Below are positions 13,616 through 16,809 of a DNA stretch of 16,809 nt, one piece after another. The stretch is from Hyphomonas sp. UBA5111 (lineage in GTDB: Bacteria; Pseudomonadota; Alphaproteobacteria; Caulobacterales; Hyphomonadaceae), in the NCBI GenBank assembly GCA_002414505.1, contig DHZF01000073.1:853-17661 (forward strand). The letters are read 5' to 3'. The first letter of the stretch is position 1, and each line of letters opens with the position of its first letter. The translations under genes were made by a program, and so were the position numbers. The notes under the pieces were generated by a model. The model was not told the DNA's origin and did not search any database. It saw only the letters and a program-made list of their open reading frames with translations.

Positions 13616-13650
13616 CCCTGATTCAGCTGTTGGGTGAATGGGAAGCGGTT

Positions 13651-14484
13651 CTAGTTGCCTGAAAGCCCCAGCACATCGCTCATGTCGTAGAGGCCCGGAT
13701 CCTGTCTCATGGCCCATGCTGCGGCGCCCAATGCCCCGTGCGCGAACACGGCCCGGTCGATCGCGGTGTGGCTGAGCGAGAGGACCTCCATATCGGAGCC
13801 GAAGCTGACCTCATGTTCGCCGATCACCCCGCCAGAACGGCGAACCGCGAAGCCGATGCTGCCGGCGCGGCGCTTCGCATCGGGGCCGTCATAGGGCCCG
13901 GCGCGTAGCTCTGACAGCGGCTTGCCCCGGCCCGCGGCGGCGGCTTCGCCGACCATCAGCGCGGTGCCCGAGGGCGCGTCCACCTTGCGGCGATGATGCG
14001 TTTCGAGGATTTCGATATCCCAGTCCGGACCGAGCCGTTCGGCCGCCATCCGTGTGAGCGCCTGCAGCAAATTGATGCCGACCGAGAAATTTCCGGCCTT
14101 CACGATGGCAAGCGATTGGGCGGCCTGGGCGATCTCGGCCTCTTCATCTTCCGAGAACCCCGTCGTGCCGATGATGGCGGCGCGGACACTGGTATGTTTC
14201 AGCGAATCGAGCGCGGCGAGCGTGGCGGCGGGCCGGGTGAAATCGATCCAGACATCGGCCTTGCTGGCGGCGGCGACGGGATCGGTGGCGGGTTTCAGGT
14301 CCAGCAGGCGGCGGCCGGCCAGTTCGCCAATATCGTCGCCCAGATGCTCGGAGGAGGGGGCTTCGCTGCCGCCGGTCACGGTGAGGCCAGCGTCCAGCGC
14401 CGCGCCGACCAGCTGGCGGCCCATGCGGCCGGCGACTCCGGCAACGGCCACGCGGAGCGAATCGGAATGTGTAGGATCTGTCAT
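13651..14484 (-). CDS. dapB: 4-hydroxy-tetrahydrodipicolinate reductase
   Basis: Second dedicated enzyme of diaminopimelate and lysine synthesis, reducing hydroxy-tetrahydrodipicolinate with NAD(P)H in the cytoplasm; needed for cell-wall precursors. 277 residues, close to the family norm. Seen: cofactor loop VAGVAGRMGRQL (14-25), IGTTGF (105-110), and the substrate and catalytic signature ETHHRRKVDAPSGTA (161-175) with the His pair 163-164 and Lys167. The start ATG 14484-14482 places the Rossmann strand at residue 11; an upstream in-frame extension reads MLGSCVWNAHDHKF and is not family-like. No strong Shine-Dalgarno. It is divergent from the lipid kinase gene and 99 bases ahead of EIIA-Man. 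Confidence 0.96.
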   Translation of the reverse strand: MTDPTHSDSLRVAVAGVAGRMGRQLVGAALDAGLTVTGGSEAPSSEHLGDDIGELAGRRLLDLKPATDPVAAASKADVWIDFTRPAATLAALDSLKHTSVRAAIIGTTGFSEDEEAEIAQAAQSLAIVKAGNFSVGINLLQALTRMAAERLGPDWDIEILETHHRRKVDAPSGTALMVGEAAAAGRGKPLSELRAGPYDGPDAKRRAGSIGFAVRRSGGVIGEHEVSFGSDMEVLSLSHTAIDRAVFAHGALGAAAWAMRQDPGLYDMSDVLGLSGN

Positions 14485-14549
14485 GCGCGCCGTTATAGCG
14501 GGGATTTCCGGCAGGGCGAGAGGCGGCTGCGCGCGTGGAACAAATTTAT

Positions 14550-14576
14550 GGTCATGTGCGTTCCAAACACATGACC
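14550..14576. promoter_or_regulatory. Perfect 9-bp inverted repeat over the lipid kinase start
   Basis: GGTCATGTG (14550-14558) and CACATGACC (14568-14576) flank a 9-base spacer. The right arm contains the preferred start codon ATG at 14571-14573. As DNA it has the size of a dimeric regulator site between divergent dapB and the kinase gene; as RNA it would hide the start codon. If translation starts at GTG 14535 it is inside the coding region. Confidence 0.5.
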
Positions 14577-15446
14577 CCAACAAACGTCCTGTCGCGGCTT
14601 GGCCGCGTGTCCTGTGTGATCAACCCGCTCTCAGGCAGCACGCCTGCGGATGCCCCGGACATGATCCGTGAAAAACTGTCCGGCCTGCCGGACAAGGCCA
14701 GCATCCACATTGCGGGCGAGGACGACTTGCCGCTGTTGATGGAGACGGCGCTGGCCGAAGAGCCGGACACGCTGATCGTCTGGGGCGGGGATGGCACGAT
14801 TGCCTGCGCCCTGTCCCATGCCGGCTTGCTGGGCCCGGCCATCCTGCCGCTGCCGGGCGGGACCATGAACATGCTGCCGACACGGGCCTTGGGCGGGGAC
14901 CATAGCTGGGACGCGCTGATGGACCGCGCGCTGAAGGGCGGGCAGATCCGCCCGATGCCGTGCGGCGAGATCGTGAATGGGCCGCGCTTCTTCGTGGCAG
15001 CGATGCTGGGCGACATGACGCGGTTCACCAATTCGCGCGAAGCGCTGCGCGAGGGCAAGATCCTCGAAGCGGCTGAAATCATGCATGACTCATCGGCTCT
15101 GGCGCTGCACTCCAATATTTCCTGGAGCGTGCCCGGCGGCCGCAAGCAGACCTCGACGGCGCTGACGGTGAACATAAACCCCGACACGTCCGGCAAGCTC
15201 GAAATTGCCAGCGTGGATCCGCAGGGCCTGCTGGATCTCGCCAAGATCGGACTGGAGATGATGGTGGATGGCTGGCGGAATGCCGAAGACGTCCGCCTGA
15301 TCCTGGCCGATGAAGTCGAGGCGCATCATCTGGAAAAAGGCCGCATCAATGTCACGCTGGATGGCGAACTGAGGGAGATGGAGACGCCCCTGAGATTCCG
15401 CCGGATCGATTCCGCAGTGAAAATCTTCGTCCCAGACATGTCCTGA
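14571..15446 (+). CDS. Diacylglycerol kinase-family lipid kinase
   Basis: DAGK-catalytic-domain protein, 291 residues from ATG 14571, expected to phosphorylate a lipid alcohol such as diacylglycerol or a long-chain base with ATP at the inner membrane. Seen: nucleotide-binding WGGDGT (71-76) and the second glycine motif LPGGTMNML (94-102), both typical of the YegS/BmrU/sphingosine-kinase-like family. The beta-sandwich C-terminal half is less conserved. No transmembrane segment. The start is uncertain: a GTG at 14535 adds 12 residues and has GAGAGG upstream, while ATG 14571 is closer to the first domain strand (SCVINPLSGS) but lies in a hairpin. The stop overlaps the phosphoesterase start by one base (TGATG), so the two are coupled. 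Confidence 0.88.
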   Translation: MTPTNVLSRLGRVSCVINPLSGSTPADAPDMIREKLSGLPDKASIHIAGEDDLPLLMETALAEEPDTLIVWGGDGTIACALSHAGLLGPAILPLPGGTMNMLPTRALGGDHSWDALMDRALKGGQIRPMPCGEIVNGPRFFVAAMLGDMTRFTNSREALREGKILEAAEIMHDSSALALHSNISWSVPGGRKQTSTALTVNINPDTSGKLEIASVDPQGLLDLAKIGLEMMVDGWRNAEDVRLILADEVEAHHLEKGRINVTLDGELREMETPLRFRRIDSAVKIFVPDMS

Positions 15447-16234
15447 TGACAGTCATTGCACAGATTTCAGACATACATTTCGGCGCCGAAGACGAGAATG
15501 CCATTGCCGCCGCTGAATCCTGTATCAAGGCCACTGAGCCCGACATGCTGGTCGTCTGCGGAGACCTGACCCAGCGCGGACGCACGCGGGAATTCGATGC
15601 CGCCGCCGAATGGCTGGACGGGTTCGATATCCCCAAACTCATCGTGCCCGGCAATCATGACACGCCCATGTTCAATGTGGCGGCGCGGGCGGCGGAACCC
15701 TTCAAACGGTTCAAGCGCCGGTTCGGGCAGTATTTCGGCGTGGCGGAAACGGGCAATGCGATTGCGGTCGGCCTGAACACGGCGCGCGGCTGGCAGGCGC
15801 GGCGCAACTGGGCCGAAGGCTCCGTGAATCTGGACGATCTGGATGATGTCCTCATTCGCGCCGCCGCCTCCGAGGCCGATGTGAAGCTGATCGCCTGTCA
15901 CCATCCTTTTCATTCGCTGCCGGGCGCGCCGCTGCGCACGCGAACCCGCCGAGGGCGCCGCGCCGCCGACAAGGTGGCCGCAAGCCATGTGCAGATGGTG
16001 CTGACCGGCCATGTCCACACGCCGTCGGTCGGGCTGCGCCAGCGGGCGAATGGCTGCTATCTCGCGGTCTCGTCCGGTACGCTGTCGGTGCGCCTGCGGG
16101 CCGAGCCGCCCTCGTTCAACCTCATCCGGCTGGAAGAGGGCGAATTGAGGATTGATCGCTGCGACGTCCACGGAGACGGGCCGACCCTCTCTCGCATGGG
16201 CGCGTTTGACGCCAATCTCGAACCCTGTTCCTGA
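15446..16234 (+). CDS. Calcineurin-like metallophosphoesterase
   Basis: Two-metal phosphoesterase, 262 residues, with the complete metal-ligand set: SDIHFG (Asp9, His11), GDLTQRG (Asp40), GNHD (69-72), the histidines of ACHHPFH (about 151-155) and GHVH (188-191). This is the pattern of class III cyclic-nucleotide phosphodiesterase-like enzymes, some of which act on other phosphodiesters or on nucleotide-lipids. No signal peptide. A basic insert, RTRTRRGRRAADK, lies just before the GHVH segment. The ATG overlaps the stop of the lipid kinase gene, which points to a joint role, perhaps in phospholipid headgroup turnover; this is inference. Substrate unknown. Confidence 0.9.
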   Translation: MTVIAQISDIHFGAEDENAIAAAESCIKATEPDMLVVCGDLTQRGRTREFDAAAEWLDGFDIPKLIVPGNHDTPMFNVAARAAEPFKRFKRRFGQYFGVAETGNAIAVGLNTARGWQARRNWAEGSVNLDDLDDVLIRAAASEADVKLIACHHPFHSLPGAPLRTRTRRGRRAADKVAASHVQMVLTGHVHTPSVGLRQRANGCYLAVSSGTLSVRLRAEPPSFNLIRLEEGELRIDRCDVHGDGPTLSRMGAFDANLEPCS

Positions 16235-16306
16235 TCCGCGGTTGCGGGCACGCCCGAGACCGTCCTACAACACCTGAAAATCCAATCCCCCTCCAAGGAG
16301 CCCGCC

Positions 16307-16809
16307 ATGAAGACTCGCGCCGCTGTCGCCTTTGAAGCCAAGAAACCGCTGGAAATCGTCGAACTGGACCTTGAAGGCCCGAAGGCCGGGGAAGTCCTGG
16401 TCGAGATCATGGCGACCGGCATCTGCCATACCGATGCCTATACGCTTGACGGGCTGGATAGTGAGGGCATCTTCCCGAGCGTTCTGGGCCATGAGGGCGC
16501 GGGCATTGTGCGCGAAGTCGGCGCAGGCGTGACCAGTGTTCAGCCGGGCGATCATGTGATCCCGCTCTACACGCCGGAATGCCGCCAGTGCAAAAGCTGT
16601 CTCTCTGGCAAGACCAATCTCTGCACCGCGATCCGCGCGACACAGGGCAAGGGCCTGATGCCGGACGGCACGAGCCGGTTCAGCTACAAGGGCAAGACCA
16701 TCTACCATTATATGGGCTGTTCGACCTTCTCGAACTTCACCGTCCTGCCGGAAATCGCGGTCGCGAAAATCCGCACCGATGCGCCCTTCGACAAGGCCTG
16801 CTATGTCGG
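16307..16809 (+). CDS. S-(hydroxymethyl)glutathione dehydrogenase / class III alcohol dehydrogenase (5' part)
   Basis: Zinc alcohol dehydrogenase that oxidises the glutathione adduct of formaldehyde with NAD. The first 167 residues are visible; the gene runs off the right edge. Seen: catalytic-zinc Cys40 and His in [12 protein letters not shown] and GHEGAGIV (His62, Glu63), the four structural-zinc cysteines 92, 95, 98 and 106 in [16 protein letters not shown], and the class III stretch [17 protein letters not shown] (109-125), which separates it from ethanol-type enzymes. The start ATG 16307 has AAGGAG six bases upstream. It lies 72 bases after the phosphoesterase stop with no clear terminator between, so whether it has its own promoter is open. 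Confidence 0.95.
   Translation, partial: MKTRAAVAFEAKKPLEIVELDLEGPKAGEVLVEIMATGICHTDAYTLDGLDSEGIFPSVLGHEGAGIVREVGAGVTSVQPGDHVIPLYTPECRQCKSCLSGKTNLCTAIRATQGKGLMPDGTSRFSYKGKTIYHYMGCSTFSNFTVLPEIAVAKIRTDAPFDKACYV

Noticed and set aside
14535..14570. GTG at 14535 as the certain start of the lipid kinase
   Set aside because: It has a fair GAGAGG upstream, but the added 12 residues are not family-like. Left as an alternative.

Overview
The window reads as high-GC alphaproteobacterial chromosome. The strongest evidence is a circularly permuted two-piece tmRNA gene (about 12491-12778, minus strand) of the alphaproteobacterial type. Supporting it are an alpha-type SspB adaptor with a VVNLDAFRRK tail and an EIIA-Man/HPr pair of the regulatory PTS kind. 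A sphingosine-1-phosphate-lyase-like enzyme and a xylose-type LacI operator point towards Caulobacterales/Hyphomonadaceae. That family placement is an inference; no 16S gene is present.

Layout. 1-1388 (minus): 5' part of a DEAD-box RNA helicase gene, running off the left edge. 1389-2067: a small GIY-YIG nuclease gene embedded among palindromic repeats with a conserved outer and a compensated inner stem. 2068-4766 (minus): sspB, two tandem hotdog thioesterases and a cytochrome P450, probably co-transcribed in the order sspB, thioesterase, thioesterase, P450. 4767-5261: an sspB promoter, a terminator inside a nested dyad, and a 63-residue acidic SFPASDPP protein gene. 5262-10755 (plus): five co-directional metabolic genes: S1P-lyase-like PLP enzyme, short-chain dehydrogenase, Tat-type Gfo/Idh/MocA oxidoreductase, glutathione S-transferase-like protein and FAD monooxygenase. 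An operator-like palindrome before the third gene suggests at least two transcription units. 10752-12365 (minus): an amidase with a lipoprotein signal, converging on the monooxygenase so that both stop codons sit in one CTAG. 12457-12816: tmRNA with promoter and terminator. 12839-13551 (minus): HPr and EIIA-Man. 13651-14484 (minus): dapB. 14571-16234 (plus): a diacylglycerol-kinase-family lipid kinase overlapping a metallophosphoesterase gene. 16307 to the right edge: glutathione-dependent formaldehyde dehydrogenase, incomplete.

How the genes relate. tmRNA tags proteins from stalled ribosomes and SspB hands tagged proteins to ClpXP; both lie in this window, about 8 kb apart. EIIA-Man and HPr form the end of a phosphorelay whose enzyme I and HPr kinase are not here. 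The 5.3-10.8 kb block, with the nearby P450 and thioesterases, looks like oxidation and cleavage of lipophilic or sugar-linked substrates, but no pathway can be assigned from sequence alone.

The points most worth a second look are the repeat/GIY-YIG module, the operator-like site before the Tat oxidoreductase, the S1P-lyase cluster, the dyad over the lipid kinase start, the nested dyad around the terminator, and the tmRNA with its unusual tag and T loop. No CRISPR array, insertion sequence, rRNA or ordinary tRNA was seen. No gene-free stretch exceeds 300 bases apart from the tmRNA interval.
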